Part shown: in pieces, positions 25,057 through 33,379 of the stretch | How positions within the stretch are numbered: the first letter of the stretch is position 1 | How the letters are laid out: the number at the start of each line of letters is the position of its first letter | NCBI GenBank assembly: GCA_963932545.1 | Contig: CAWVRH010000008.1 | Location: 20,599 to 84,598, forward strand | Length of the DNA: 64,000 bases | Direction: 5' to 3' | Origin: UBA8337 sp963932545 | GTDB taxonomy: Bacteria; Pseudomonadota; Alphaproteobacteria; RS24 | Notes under the pieces: model-generated | Database searches by the model: none | What the model was told of the DNA's origin: nothing | Seen by the model: only the letters and a program-made list of their open reading frames with translations | Made by a program: the position numbers and the translations under genes

Positions 25057-26607
25057 TTATCCAACGCGGCGTTCGTGGCCTTCCCAATGGGGGTCGCGTA
25101 ATTCGCGGCGCAATATTTTGCCGGAAGGGTTGCGCGGTAGAGCGTCGACATAATCGACGGACTTCGGCAATTTATACCCCGCAATACGTTCGCGGGCGAA
25201 AGCGATAATTTCTTCTTCGCTAAGGCTCGCGCCAGCTTGCAGCACAACGCAAGCTTTTACTGCCTCGCCCCATTTTTCATCGGGCACGCCAATCACCGCG
25301 ACATCGGCAATATCTGGATGGGCAAATAAGGCATTTTCCACTTCCGCCGGATAGACGTTCTCGCCGCCTGAGACGATCATATCTTTCACTCGGTCGTGGA
25401 TGAACACATAGCCTTCTTCGTCAAAAAACCCTGCGTCCCCGGTATAAAACCAGCCATCGCGCACGGCATCTTGTGTGGCTTCGGGTTTTGCCCAATAGCC
25501 TTTCATGTTGGATTTCGCGCGCATGATAATCTCGCCGACATCGCCTTGCGGCACAGATTTGCCTTTTTCATCGACGATGCGAATTTCGACACCGACATTT
25601 GGCTTGCCACAGCTGCGCAATTTATTGCGCGCTGGATTATGGTCTTGCGGCATTAAACTGGTGCCGCAACCCGTCGTTTCCGTGAGGCCATAAACCTGAA
25701 CAAAATCTTTGGTAAACACTTGGCTGGCTTGCAGCAATAATTCTTCGGCGATTGGCGAGGCGCCATAAACCACCTGCCGAACGCTCGACACATCGGCCTC
25801 GCGGATACGCGGCAATTGCATCAAGAATAAAATCACCGCCGGAACCATAAACAAGATGGAGATTTTCTCGACCTCGATAAGGCGCAAAATCTCGACCGGA
25901 TCGACCTCTTCCAAGACGGTAACTTTCATGCCTTCAAACAGGCCAATAAGCCCAACATTTACACCTGCGATGTGAAACAAAGGCATGCATAATAAAACAT
26001 GATCTTCGGCCTCCCAATTGGCCCAATGCGACGCTTGGTCCAGCGCACTGCCCATATTCTCATTGGTCAATTGCACCCCCTTAGGGTGGCCGGTCGTGCC
26101 AGAGGTGTAGAGCTGAATAAAATCATCCCCCGTTTGATAGTCCAACCGCAGCGGCTCGGCTTTGCCACTGTCGCGCCATTCAGCAAACGCCTCCCATTCA
26201 GCATGGCCGCCGTCCATCGCAATTACTTTTTTAACCTCAGGGCAGTCCGCCAATATGCCTTCGATGAGCGGCACAAAGGCTTTCGACACAAAGATGATTT
26301 CAGTCTTTGCATCGTTGAGCACATAACTGACTTCTGGCGGGGCGAGGCGCGAGTTGACCCCAACCACAACCGCACGGGCTTTTTGCGCGCCCATTAGCAT
26401 TTGAAAATATAGGTCTGAATTACCGCCCACATAGCCCACCCGAGCGTGCGGAGAAATACCTTCCGCAACCAGCTTATGGCCAACTTGGTCACTTAAAAGA
26501 CTGAGCTGTCGATAACTCGTCTCGCGCCCCGCACAGACCAAAGCCGTGGCGTCGCCTCGTTTGGCTGCTTGCGCTTCGAAAGCCTCAATAAAGATAAATT
26601 CACTCAT
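25057..26607 (-). CDS. Acyl-CoA synthetase (AMP-binding, long/medium-chain type)
   Basis: The product has 516 residues from the ATG at 26607 (GGAGGAGGCGCACC before it); an upstream in-frame extension lacks family similarity. The ATP-binding motif YTSGTTGHPKGVQLTN lies near 155. GWFYTGDAGFFDEEGYVFI, DRVKDMIVSGGENVYPAEVE and the catalytic Lys region PRNPSGKILRRE complete the ANL-superfamily set. It activates a carboxylic acid to its CoA thioester via an acyl-adenylate. The chain is probably a fatty acid but could be aromatic. It is divergent from an MBL-fold gene. Confidence 0.93.
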   Translation of the reverse strand: MSEFIFIEAFEAQAAKRGDATALVCAGRETSYRQLSLLSDQVGHKLVAEGISPHARVGYVGGNSDLYFQMLMGAQKARAVVVGVNSRLAPPEVSYVLNDAKTEIIFVSKAFVPLIEGILADCPEVKKVIAMDGGHAEWEAFAEWRDSGKAEPLRLDYQTGDDFIQLYTSGTTGHPKGVQLTNENMGSALDQASHWANWEAEDHVLLCMPLFHIAGVNVGLIGLFEGMKVTVLEEVDPVEILRLIEVEKISILFMVPAVILFLMQLPRIREADVSSVRQVVYGASPIAEELLLQASQVFTKDFVQVYGLTETTGCGTSLMPQDHNPARNKLRSCGKPNVGVEIRIVDEKGKSVPQGDVGEIIMRAKSNMKGYWAKPEATQDAVRDGWFYTGDAGFFDEEGYVFIHDRVKDMIVSGGENVYPAEVENALFAHPDIADVAVIGVPDEKWGEAVKACVVLQAGASLSEEEIIAFARERIAGYKLPKSVDYVDALPRNPSGKILRRELRDPHWEGHERRVG

Positions 26608-26713
26608 GGTGCGCCTCCTCCTTTTTGTTATTATAGTAGCCAGCAAAAAGACGATGTAAAGAGCTCTATTATGCGTTACCCTTAAGCCACGAAAGCTAGC
26701 TGGGAGAGTAGAC

Positions 26714-27685
26714 ATGCAACTTGAGCATCCAAAATTTGCTTATGAAAAAGGCCTGCACCAAATCGGCAATGGCGCCTATGCGTGGCTGCAACCCGATGGT
26801 GGCTGGGGCTGGTCGAACGCAGGTCTGGTTGTCGATGGCGATCAATCTTTGCTGGTCGACACGCTGTTTGATGTGCCCCTAACGCTCGATATGTTGGCCG
26901 CTTATAAAGATGCCGAAAAAGGCGCGGAACAAATAAACACCGTGGTCAACACGCATCACAATGGCGACCATTGCAATGGCAATTGCTGCTGCCCCGACGC
27001 GCAAATCATTGCCCATCGGGCCACCGCCGAACATATGCAAGCCGAGCCCCCCGAAATGATGCAAAGCTTTTTAGATGCCGCACCTGATTTGGGCGACATG
27101 GGTAAATATTTTACCAGTTGCTTTGGCCCGTTTGATTTCAAATCGGTGACGCAAAAACTACCAGACACGCTTATCGACACACAGACCACGGTTAAAGTGG
27201 GCGATAAAGATGTCCACCTCATTCCCGTGGGCCCCGCCCATACACCCGGCGATACACTGGCCTATGTGCCCGCTGACCGCACGGTTTATACAGGCGATAT
27301 TTTGTTCATTGGCGGCCACCCAATTATTTGGGAGGGGCCGGTGCAAAATTGGATTCAGGCCTGCGACCGCATTATCGATATGGATGTCGAAACCATTGTG
27401 CCCGGCCATGGCCCCATTACCACCAAGGCCGGCGTAGAAGAAGTGCGCCACTATATGGTGACCATGCGCAATGAAGCCCGCGCACGCTATGAGGCTGGCA
27501 TGACTTATAAAGAAGCCGCCTTTGATATCGCCCTAGGCGTGTTTGATGATTGGGGGGATAGAGAACGCATTGTCATCAATTGCGCGACTATGTTCCATGA
27601 ATTTGGCGCCGAGGGAAAACCAGATATTACCGAGCTATTTACCGCTATGGCAGAATATGCCGCCGCCCGTCCTCAAAAGGACTAA
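26714..27685 (+). CDS. MBL-fold metallo-hydrolase with variant metal motif
   Basis: The product has 323 residues. The metallo-beta-lactamase fold is shown by THHNGDHCNGN (80-90), AHTPGDT, YTGDILF and VPGHGPI. In the usual HxHxDH, the second His is Asn (N83) and the residue after DH is Cys (C87); a Cys-Cys-Cys run follows at 91-93. A similar THxNGDHCxGN pattern occurs, as I recall, in a known MBL subfamily. There is no signal peptide. A TusA-like gene starts 9 bp later on the same strand, which hints at sulfur chemistry. The substrate is unknown. Confidence 0.85.
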   Translation: MQLEHPKFAYEKGLHQIGNGAYAWLQPDGGWGWSNAGLVVDGDQSLLVDTLFDVPLTLDMLAAYKDAEKGAEQINTVVNTHHNGDHCNGNCCCPDAQIIAHRATAEHMQAEPPEMMQSFLDAAPDLGDMGKYFTSCFGPFDFKSVTQKLPDTLIDTQTTVKVGDKDVHLIPVGPAHTPGDTLAYVPADRTVYTGDILFIGGHPIIWEGPVQNWIQACDRIIDMDVETIVPGHGPITTKAGVEEVRHYMVTMRNEARARYEAGMTYKEAAFDIALGVFDDWGDRERIVINCATMFHEFGAEGKPDITELFTAMAEYAAARPQKD

Positions 27686-27694
27686 GATAGCAAG

Positions 27695-27934
27695 ATGACC
27701 GAAATTGACGCGATTGGGCTGAGCTGCCCCATGCCGGTTTTACGGTTGCAGAAGGTCTTGCGCGAAACGCCGTCTCAAGCCCGCGTCACCCTATTGGCCA
27801 CAGACCCGATGGCCAAAGTGGATGTGCCGCATTTCGTGTCTAAAAACGGCCACACACTCATCGACCATCTCACGCAAGCCAAAGCGGCACCCGGCGGATT
27901 GGATTTACTGATTTTTGAAGTTGAAAAAGCCTAA
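27695..27934 (+). CDS. TusA/SirA-like sulfur carrier protein
   Basis: The product has 79 residues. The family motif is GLSCPMPVLRLQKVL (about 8-22), with a single conserved Cys that would carry a persulfide. TusA proteins relay sulfur for tRNA thiolation, molybdenum cofactor or sulfur oxidation. This copy follows the MBL-fold gene by 9 bp and overlaps the ArsC-like gene end to end by 4 bp. TusA homologues in such settings differ in role from E. coli TusA, so no name is assigned. Confidence 0.88.
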   Translation: MTEIDAIGLSCPMPVLRLQKVLRETPSQARVTLLATDPMAKVDVPHFVSKNGHTLIDHLTQAKAAPGGLDLLIFEVEKA

Positions 27935-28278
27935 GCGCTAAAGCTGGTTTGCACGTCTTTGCTAAAACCGACACTGACGACCCCATCGCGCTCGATGACG
28001 GGTCGTTTGATCAATGTTGGATTGCCCACCATCAGGGCCACAAGATGGCCAGTGTCTGTCTTTTCTTTGTCGGCATCACTAAGTTTGCGCCAACTGGTGC
28101 CACGTTTATTGAGCAGCACATCCATCGGTTGCTGGCTCAGCCAGCCCTCAATTTGTGCGGCCTCTAACCCTGCTTTGCGAAAATCATGAAAGCTGAACTC
28201 ATGGCCTTGGTCGGCCAAAAACACACGCGCTTTTTTCACCGTATCGCAATTGGGAATTCCGTAGACGGTGATGGTCAT
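27931..28278 (-). CDS. ArsC/Spx family reductase-like protein (YffB type)
   Basis: The product has 115 residues with a thioredoxin-like fold. The start TVYGIPNCDTVKKARVFL carries the single Cys (about 11) of the YffB/ArsC group, and KRPVIERDGVVSVGF is the conserved end motif. Many such proteins are not arsenate reductases; there is no arsenic operon here. Its start overlaps the coq4 stop by one base (TAATG), so it is probably translated after coq4. Confidence 0.9.
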   Translation of the reverse strand: MTITVYGIPNCDTVKKARVFLADQGHEFSFHDFRKAGLEAAQIEGWLSQQPMDVLLNKRGTSWRKLSDADKEKTDTGHLVALMVGNPTLIKRPVIERDGVVSVGFSKDVQTSFSA

Positions 28279-29012
28279 TATTCGGCTGCCAAATAGCCTG
28301 CGGTTTGCAAGTCAGGCGTCGCGTCAATTATTTTACGATAAGCAGATGGTGTCGCCACGCCCAATTGACGGCGCACTTCGTCGAGCGGTTGGGTAAGCAA
28401 ATATTCCCAATCCGCAGCCGGAAGACCCTTGGCCGCTTTACCCAAACGAAACGCTTCGCGCAAAGCGCTGCCAATACCAAGCTCGGGGGCCTCTTTGCGG
28501 GTCACCAAAAAGCCGGCCCCGATGATAACCAAAATGCCCAAATTACCGAGCTGACGATAGGTGACCGCCAATAAGCAAAGCTCGCCCAAAGGGTCGCGTC
28601 CATAACCCGTGGTGACATGCCAAAGGTCGTGCGCGTCTCGCATCCGTTCGTGATAGCGAATTTGTTCGGCACTCATTTCGCGAGCTTCTTCGGGGCGTCC
28701 TTCGACGCTGGCCTCGGTTAGGCCATCGGCGGTGATTTGTTCGACTTTGGTGAAATTATAATACCGCGCGCCAAGCGAGCCTTTCGGCAGACTGGCCAAC
28801 CAGTCGCGATCTTTCAAAAAATCCAGCAAAGGTTTTTTCGCTTCGACAAGGCGCGGCCCCTGTTCCGTTTTCAGGAAACGCGAAAACGCCCGAGCGCCAG
28901 AATTACCCGACAAGGTTTCCAAGATAACGAAAACTTGTTTGGTATCTTCTTTATCGGCGATGAGTTTTTTCACCGCGCCGGAAATCCGTTTTAATTTGCT
29001 TTCACCAGACAT
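28278..29012 (-). CDS. coq4: COQ4 family ubiquinone biosynthesis protein
   Basis: The product has 244 residues from the ATG at 29012 (AGGAG, 7 nt before it). The metal-binding signature HDLWH followed by 11 residues and Glu lies near 126 in HDLWHVTTGYGRDPLGE. COQ4 is needed for ubiquinone synthesis; in mitochondria it helps hold the synthesis complex and has been linked to C1 decarboxylation. Bacterial copies occur mainly in alphaproteobacteria. A coq7 gene is about 3 kb downstream, on the other strand. Confidence 0.9.
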   Translation of the reverse strand: MSGESKLKRISGAVKKLIADKEDTKQVFVILETLSGNSGARAFSRFLKTEQGPRLVEAKKPLLDFLKDRDWLASLPKGSLGARYYNFTKVEQITADGLTEASVEGRPEEAREMSAEQIRYHERMRDAHDLWHVTTGYGRDPLGELCLLAVTYRQLGNLGILVIIGAGFLVTRKEAPELGIGSALREAFRLGKAAKGLPAADWEYLLTQPLDEVRRQLGVATPSAYRKIIDATPDLQTAGYLAAE

Positions 29013-29076
29013 CGTCAAACTCCTGTTTATGTGGCCACAATATACACATTTGAGGGCCCAATGACCAGCCGCTTAT

Positions 29077-29098
29077 AAACGCCGCTTGCGGGGCGTTT
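29077..29098 (-). terminator. Hairpin downstream of tRNA-Leu
   Basis: AAACGCC / GGCGTTT arms (29077-29083 and 29092-29098) with an 8-nt loop lie on the downstream side of the minus-strand tRNA and before coq4. The T-run on the minus strand is short. Confidence 0.45.
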
Positions 29099-29126
29099 TG
29101 GAAACGATCAGAATAGAGAAATAAGC

Positions 29127-29213
29127 TGGTGCCCTTGGGCGGACTCGAACCGCCACTCCCGTTAAGGAAACGGATTTTGAATCCGTCGCGTCTACCAATT
29201 CCACCACAAGGGC
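29127..29213 (-). tRNA. tRNA-Leu (anticodon CAA)
   Basis: Minus strand. The acceptor is GCCCTTG / CAAGGGC, the anticodon stem ACGGA / TCCGT holds loop TTCAAAA (anticodon CAA, reads TTG), the long variable arm TTCCTTAACGGGAGT marks a class II tRNA, and the T arm is GGCGG TTCGAGT CCGCC. CCA is encoded. Confidence 0.96.
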
Positions 29214-29283
29214 CGACCAGCCCCCCTCATTTGCCCGATTATCGACGTGGCGTCAATGCTTGCGACCCATCTTAAAGTAAAAA

Positions 29284-31062
29284 TTAGTGAACGGCATCGT
29301 CATGGTCGTGCTGCCACACGCTTCGCGTGACCATTCGGGCATGCGCAAATAAATCCGCTTCATGAATAATGCCAACCAGAACCCCTGATTTTAAGACCGG
29401 CACGCCCTCGCCCAAAAAGTCGCGCATCGCGGTTTGGGCATACAGCGCATTGTCATGCGCTTGCAAAATAAGCGGCGTGCGTTCTTGCAAAGGCAGGCAC
29501 ATGGCATCCTCGGGCTGGCGGACCAAATCATAGAGGCAAATTTTACCGGCCCATTGCCCTTCACCATCCAACAAATGGGCTTCAGAGCAATGCGCCTCAG
29601 CCATTTTCTCGGTGGCTTGGCTCACGCTTACGCTGGCGGGAAGGGTTAAATAATCGGCAGACATCAGCTCCGTTACCGGGGTTTGTTGCAAGGCCAAGCT
29701 CTCGCGGCCCAAAGATAAATCAACCCCTTTGGCCAACAACTGCGGTTCAAAAACAGAGCGGGTAGAGAGCCGCGACGACAAAAGATTAGAGATAACAATT
29801 GTCACCACAATGGCCGTGGTAGCCGCATAATTTTGCGACAACTCAAAGCTCAGCAAAATTACCGCCAAGGGCGCGCCCAACATAGAGCTCGCCATGGCCG
29901 ACATACCCGCCAAAACAAACAAGGCCGTATCGGGCGCATAGCCCGTCATTGGCGCCAAAAGGCTCAGCAAGCCTGCCATAATCCCGCCGAGCCCCGCACC
30001 AATAAACAGCGCTGGCGCAACAATGCCACCATGGAAAAACAGCGTCAGGCAAATCCCCGCCGCGACGACTTTAAACACCAATAAAACCAGCAAAGCCTTT
30101 GGCGCAATTTCGCCCTGCATCATCGCCGATATCGTATCGATACCCGGCCCCAAAATAGACGGGGCAAAATGAGCCAGAATACCAATAGAGAGCCCGGCCA
30201 AAGCCGGCTGTATCCATATCGGCAAAGCCGCGCCAACAAGGCGCAAGCGCAAACGCGCAACAAACCGCATGACCCCAACCGCCGCCAAACCTGCAACCAC
30301 CCCAAGCAGCATCAGCATCAAGATATCCATCGGCCCCGCCATACGAGTTTCAAATATCGGCAGGATAGAAATATGTTGGTTCAACACTTCGCCAGAAAAC
30401 ACATAGGCTGTCGCCGAGGCCAAACTGACGGGGGCAAAGAAGCGCAAATTATAATGGCGCAACACCACCTCATGAGCAAAAATAATGCCCGCTAAGGGCG
30501 CACTAAAGGCCGCAGAAATAGCCGCCGCCACCCCTGCCCCCAAGGCCATTTCGGCATATTGTGGCGACAGGTTCAAAAGCCGTTTGGTGCTGGCGGCAAG
30601 GCTTGCGCCCAACACCACGAGCGGCCCGTAAAGCCCCGTGGTTGAGCCCGCGCCAATGGCCATCACAGATTTCAACAAGCTGACATAGCCGCCCGTGCGC
30701 GACACCACAGGGTCCGGCTCGTGGGCGGCATGGATGACATCGGCGAGCTCGACGGGGCGGCGCGGCGTCAGCCAAATCAAAAGCCCCCCGATGGCCAATC
30801 CCGAGAGGGTCGGCACCAAAAGCAAAATAGGCTTAAACCCATGCCAACCAATTTGGCCCGGCTCATGGTCGGGTTGCCAGAGCGACAATAAAACTTCCAC
30901 CGCACCAAAAGAAGCCAGCGCCGCGTAAGCCACGACGACGCCCAACACAAGACCCGTCGCGGTAATGCCGAGCCCATGGCGCAAGCGAGCCATCATCTGG
31001 GCTAAAGAGCTGGCCAGAACTTGCTTGGTCATCGGTGTCATCGGTTCAAAAGGACTGTTCAT
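29284..31062 (-). CDS. ClC-family chloride channel/transporter with CBS domains
   Basis: The product has 592 residues from the ATG at 31062. The membrane domain (about 30-440) has about ten hydrophobic helices. The selectivity region corresponding to GREGP reads GLYGP (143-147), so the gating Glu is replaced by Tyr. A GGIVAPALFIGAGLG motif near 340 matches the conserved GxFxP-type loop. Two CBS-like segments follow (about 460-585). ClC proteins carry chloride as channels or H+/Cl- antiporters. Loss of the Glu usually favours channel behaviour or non-coupled transport. It is divergent from a YqaA-type gene. Confidence 0.92.
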   Translation of the reverse strand: MNSPFEPMTPMTKQVLASSLAQMMARLRHGLGITATGLVLGVVVAYAALASFGAVEVLLSLWQPDHEPGQIGWHGFKPILLLVPTLSGLAIGGLLIWLTPRRPVELADVIHAAHEPDPVVSRTGGYVSLLKSVMAIGAGSTTGLYGPLVVLGASLAASTKRLLNLSPQYAEMALGAGVAAAISAAFSAPLAGIIFAHEVVLRHYNLRFFAPVSLASATAYVFSGEVLNQHISILPIFETRMAGPMDILMLMLLGVVAGLAAVGVMRFVARLRLRLVGAALPIWIQPALAGLSIGILAHFAPSILGPGIDTISAMMQGEIAPKALLVLLVFKVVAAGICLTLFFHGGIVAPALFIGAGLGGIMAGLLSLLAPMTGYAPDTALFVLAGMSAMASSMLGAPLAVILLSFELSQNYAATTAIVVTIVISNLLSSRLSTRSVFEPQLLAKGVDLSLGRESLALQQTPVTELMSADYLTLPASVSVSQATEKMAEAHCSEAHLLDGEGQWAGKICLYDLVRQPEDAMCLPLQERTPLILQAHDNALYAQTAMRDFLGEGVPVLKSGVLVGIIHEADLFAHARMVTRSVWQHDHDDAVH

Positions 31063-31136
31063 ACTCAAACCTATCTAGGATTCGCAGAGCCCACAAAACT
31101 CTTTTCATTGCCTAGTTACAAAGGTAGTCTCGCCCC

Positions 31137-31718
31137 ATGTTACGCGCGCTCTACGATCGAACTCTAGACTTATCCACCCACCGCCATGCGGCTTGGGGAT
31201 TGGCTGGCGTGTCTTTCCTAGAAAGCTCTATGTTTCCCATTCCTCCCGACATTGTTTTGCTGCCTATGGTCTTGGCCAATCGCGCCAAAGCTTGGTGGCT
31301 GGCCAGCATCTGCACGCTGGCGTCGGTTTTGGGCGCCTTATTGGGCTATGCCATCGGCTATGCGCTTTGGGAAACCATCGGCCAACCGATTATCGCGTTT
31401 TATAATGGCGAGGCCGCCTTTGATAAATTCCTTGGGTTTTATGAGCTTTGGGGCGTCTGGGTTGTGCTGGCCGCCGCGATTAGCTTTTTGCCGTTTAAAG
31501 TCGCAACCGTGGCCAGCGGTGTTGCGGGATTGGCCTTGGGGCCCTTTATCTTGGCCAGTATTTTGGGGCGCGGCCTTCGTTTCTTTGGCGTCGCCGCGCT
31601 GGTTTATTATTTCGGGCCGCAAATGCGCGTGCTGATTGATAAATATTTCAACCTCTTGTCGTTTTTATTTGTCGCGCTTTTAATTCTGGGCGTGGTTTTG
31701 CTCGGAGCGGTAGGGTGA
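31137..31718 (+). CDS. YqaA/DedA-like (VTT domain) membrane protein
   Basis: The product has 193 residues and several transmembrane helices. The N-terminal LAGVSFLESSMFPIPPDIVLLPM (about 22-44) and the VAAGIS-like FLPFKVATVASGVAGL segment match YqaA proteins, relatives of DedA/TMEM41 proteins that handle lipids. It belongs to the inner membrane. dsbB overlaps its stop by 4 bp (ATGA type), followed by coq7, so these three are likely one transcript. Function is unproven. Confidence 0.88.
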   Translation: MLRALYDRTLDLSTHRHAAWGLAGVSFLESSMFPIPPDIVLLPMVLANRAKAWWLASICTLASVLGALLGYAIGYALWETIGQPIIAFYNGEAAFDKFLGFYELWGVWVVLAAAISFLPFKVATVASGVAGLALGPFILASILGRGLRFFGVAALVYYFGPQMRVLIDKYFNLLSFLFVALLILGVVLLGAVG

Positions 31719-32215
31719 TGGCTCACCTGAGTTTGCGCGCCCGCATTGGCTTGGTGTTTATCTTGGCCGCCTTGGTAATTGGCACCGCGCTGGCCAGCGA
31801 GATATTTGCCGGCCTCACCCCTTGCGCCTTATGCCTGAAACAACGCGTGCCTTATTATTTAGCTTTGCCGCTTTTAGGCTTGGCCTATTTTTATGCTCCT
31901 TTTGGCAAGCTCGCTTCGCGGGGTTTGCTCGTCACAGTGAGCGTCGTGTTTCTCGTCGGCGCGGGGCTTGGTACCTATCATGCCGGCATCGAGTATGGGT
32001 TTTGGGCCGGACCCGCCACGTGTGGCGGCGGCGGCGCCATGGCCAGCTCACCCCAAGCGCTTTTATTGGCGCTGGAAAGCCAGACCCTCGTGCGCTGTGA
32101 TGCCCCAGCTTGGAGCCTTTTCGGCATCTCTTTGGCAGGCTATAATGCTCTGGCAAGTTTGGGCTTAGCAGCGATTGCTTTTGGCACCTTGCGGCACGAA
32201 GAGGATAAAACATGA
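31715..32215 (+). CDS. dsbB: Disulfide bond formation protein DsbB
   Basis: The product has 166 residues and four transmembrane helices. The first redox pair is in TPCALC (C37, C40) and the second pair is about C105 (GPATCGGG) and C131 (LVRCD). It reoxidises DsbA and passes electrons to quinone. Its start overlaps the YqaA-like stop and its own stop overlaps the coq7 start. Coupling with coq7 may matter because DsbB needs quinone. Confidence 0.9.
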   Translation: MMAHLSLRARIGLVFILAALVIGTALASEIFAGLTPCALCLKQRVPYYLALPLLGLAYFYAPFGKLASRGLLVTVSVVFLVGAGLGTYHAGIEYGFWAGPATCGGGGAMASSPQALLLALESQTLVRCDAPAWSLFGISLAGYNALASLGLAAIAFGTLRHEEDKT

Positions 32216-32739
32216 GCGATGGTCGGCTAGAAGAAATGATCCGTGTAGACCATGCGGGCGAACATGGCGCTGTGCGGATTTATGATGGTCAATTGGCCGT
32301 GTTTGATAAAATTCCGGGCTTCGAAAAAACCGCAGACCTTGTGCGCCATATGGCCGAACAAGAGCAAGAGCATCTCGACCATTTCGACGCCCTTATTGTC
32401 GAGCGCAACATACGGCCAACGGCTTTTGGGCCCGTTTGGAATGTCGCGGGATTTGCCCTTGGCGCCGTAACGGCGCTGATGGGCGAGAAAGCTGCCATGG
32501 CCTGCACCGCCGCCGTGGAAACAGAAATTGATGCGCATTACGCTGCCCAATTAGACGAACTTGAAGACGGCGCCGATGATGATTTGCGCGATACAATTGA
32601 AAAATTTCGCGCCGATGAAGCCGAACATAAAGCCACCGCGTTAGAGCAAGGCGCCGAAGAAGCGCCAGCTTATGAAGCCATGAGCCAGATTATCCGCTTT
32701 GGTTGTCGGGTAGCCATTCGAGCCTCGGAAAAAGTCTAG
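32212..32739 (+). CDS. coq7: Demethoxyubiquinone hydroxylase Coq7
   Basis: The product has 175 residues in a ferritin-like di-iron fold: EEMIRVDHAGEHGAVRIY (first ligands), EQEQEHLDHF, then ADEAEHKATALEQGAE for the last E-x-x-H. It hydroxylates the ring of 5-demethoxyubiquinol with O2. Coq7 is the alphaproteobacterial and eukaryotic enzyme, in place of UbiF. It overlaps dsbB by 4 bp. It is convergent with the HNH endonuclease gene, 37 bp away. Confidence 0.95.
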   Translation: MSDGRLEEMIRVDHAGEHGAVRIYDGQLAVFDKIPGFEKTADLVRHMAEQEQEHLDHFDALIVERNIRPTAFGPVWNVAGFALGAVTALMGEKAAMACTAAVETEIDAHYAAQLDELEDGADDDLRDTIEKFRADEAEHKATALEQGAEEAPAYEAMSQIIRFGCRVAIRASEKV

Positions 32740-32776
32740 CCCTATCCGCCTGAGCCTCTTTCCTTGTCGCTTACGC

Positions 32777-33379
32777 TTATGGCTCCAGCTCCGTGTCCCA
32801 ATAGAGGTAATCTTGCCAGCTATCATGGCAATAATTCGGCGGGAACTTGCGGCCATTTTCATGTAGTTCATAGACCGTCGGCTGATGCGGTTTTTGCCTT
32901 GGCACCATGCCAGCTTGTTTGGACAAACGACCGCCTTTTCGTAAATTGCACGGGCTGCACGCCGCCACCACATTTTCCCAAGTCGTGCGCCCGCCCGCGC
33001 GGCGCGGGATGACATGATCAAATGTCAGATCTTTGGGAATGCCGCAATATTGGCAAGAAAACCCATCGCGCAAAAACACATTAAACCGGGTAAAGGCAGG
33101 GTAGCGCGGCGGCTTCACATAAGTCTTCAAACTCACCACACTGGGAAGTAGAAAATCGGTCGACGGAGAATGCACAACCGTGTCGTAATGCGACACAATA
33201 TTAACCCGGTCGAGCACCACCGCCTTCAGCGTATCTTGCCAAGACCAAAGCGAGAGCGGGTAATAGCTTAAGGGACGAAAATCTGCATTTAAAACCAGCG
33301 CGGGGCAACTCGCTGGATTTCTTAAATCCGGCGGGGTGGCCTTCACAAACTCAATCGCGTCGGTACCAGATCGGTGCAT
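32777..33379 (-). CDS. HNH endonuclease
   Basis: The product has 200 residues. The HNH-type zinc finger runs about residues 109-147: a CQYC pair, FDHVIPRRAGG with the catalytic DH, and CSPCN for the second Cys pair. Such stand-alone HNH proteins are common in alphaproteobacterial chromosomes with no proven role. There is no toxin or restriction partner here. The start shares a base with the stop of the glycosylase gene upstream (TAATG), so they may be co-translated; both would act on DNA. Confidence 0.92.
   Translation of the reverse strand: MHRSGTDAIEFVKATPPDLRNPASCPALVLNADFRPLSYYPLSLWSWQDTLKAVVLDRVNIVSHYDTVVHSPSTDFLLPSVVSLKTYVKPPRYPAFTRFNVFLRDGFSCQYCGIPKDLTFDHVIPRRAGGRTTWENVVAACSPCNLRKGGRLSKQAGMVPRQKPHQPTVYELHENGRKFPPNYCHDSWQDYLYWDTELEP

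Noticed and set aside
27931..28278. ArsC-like gene considered as an arsenate resistance gene
   Set aside because: No arsR, arsB or acr3 is nearby; the sequence fits the YffB/Spx group, which often lacks arsenate reductase activity.
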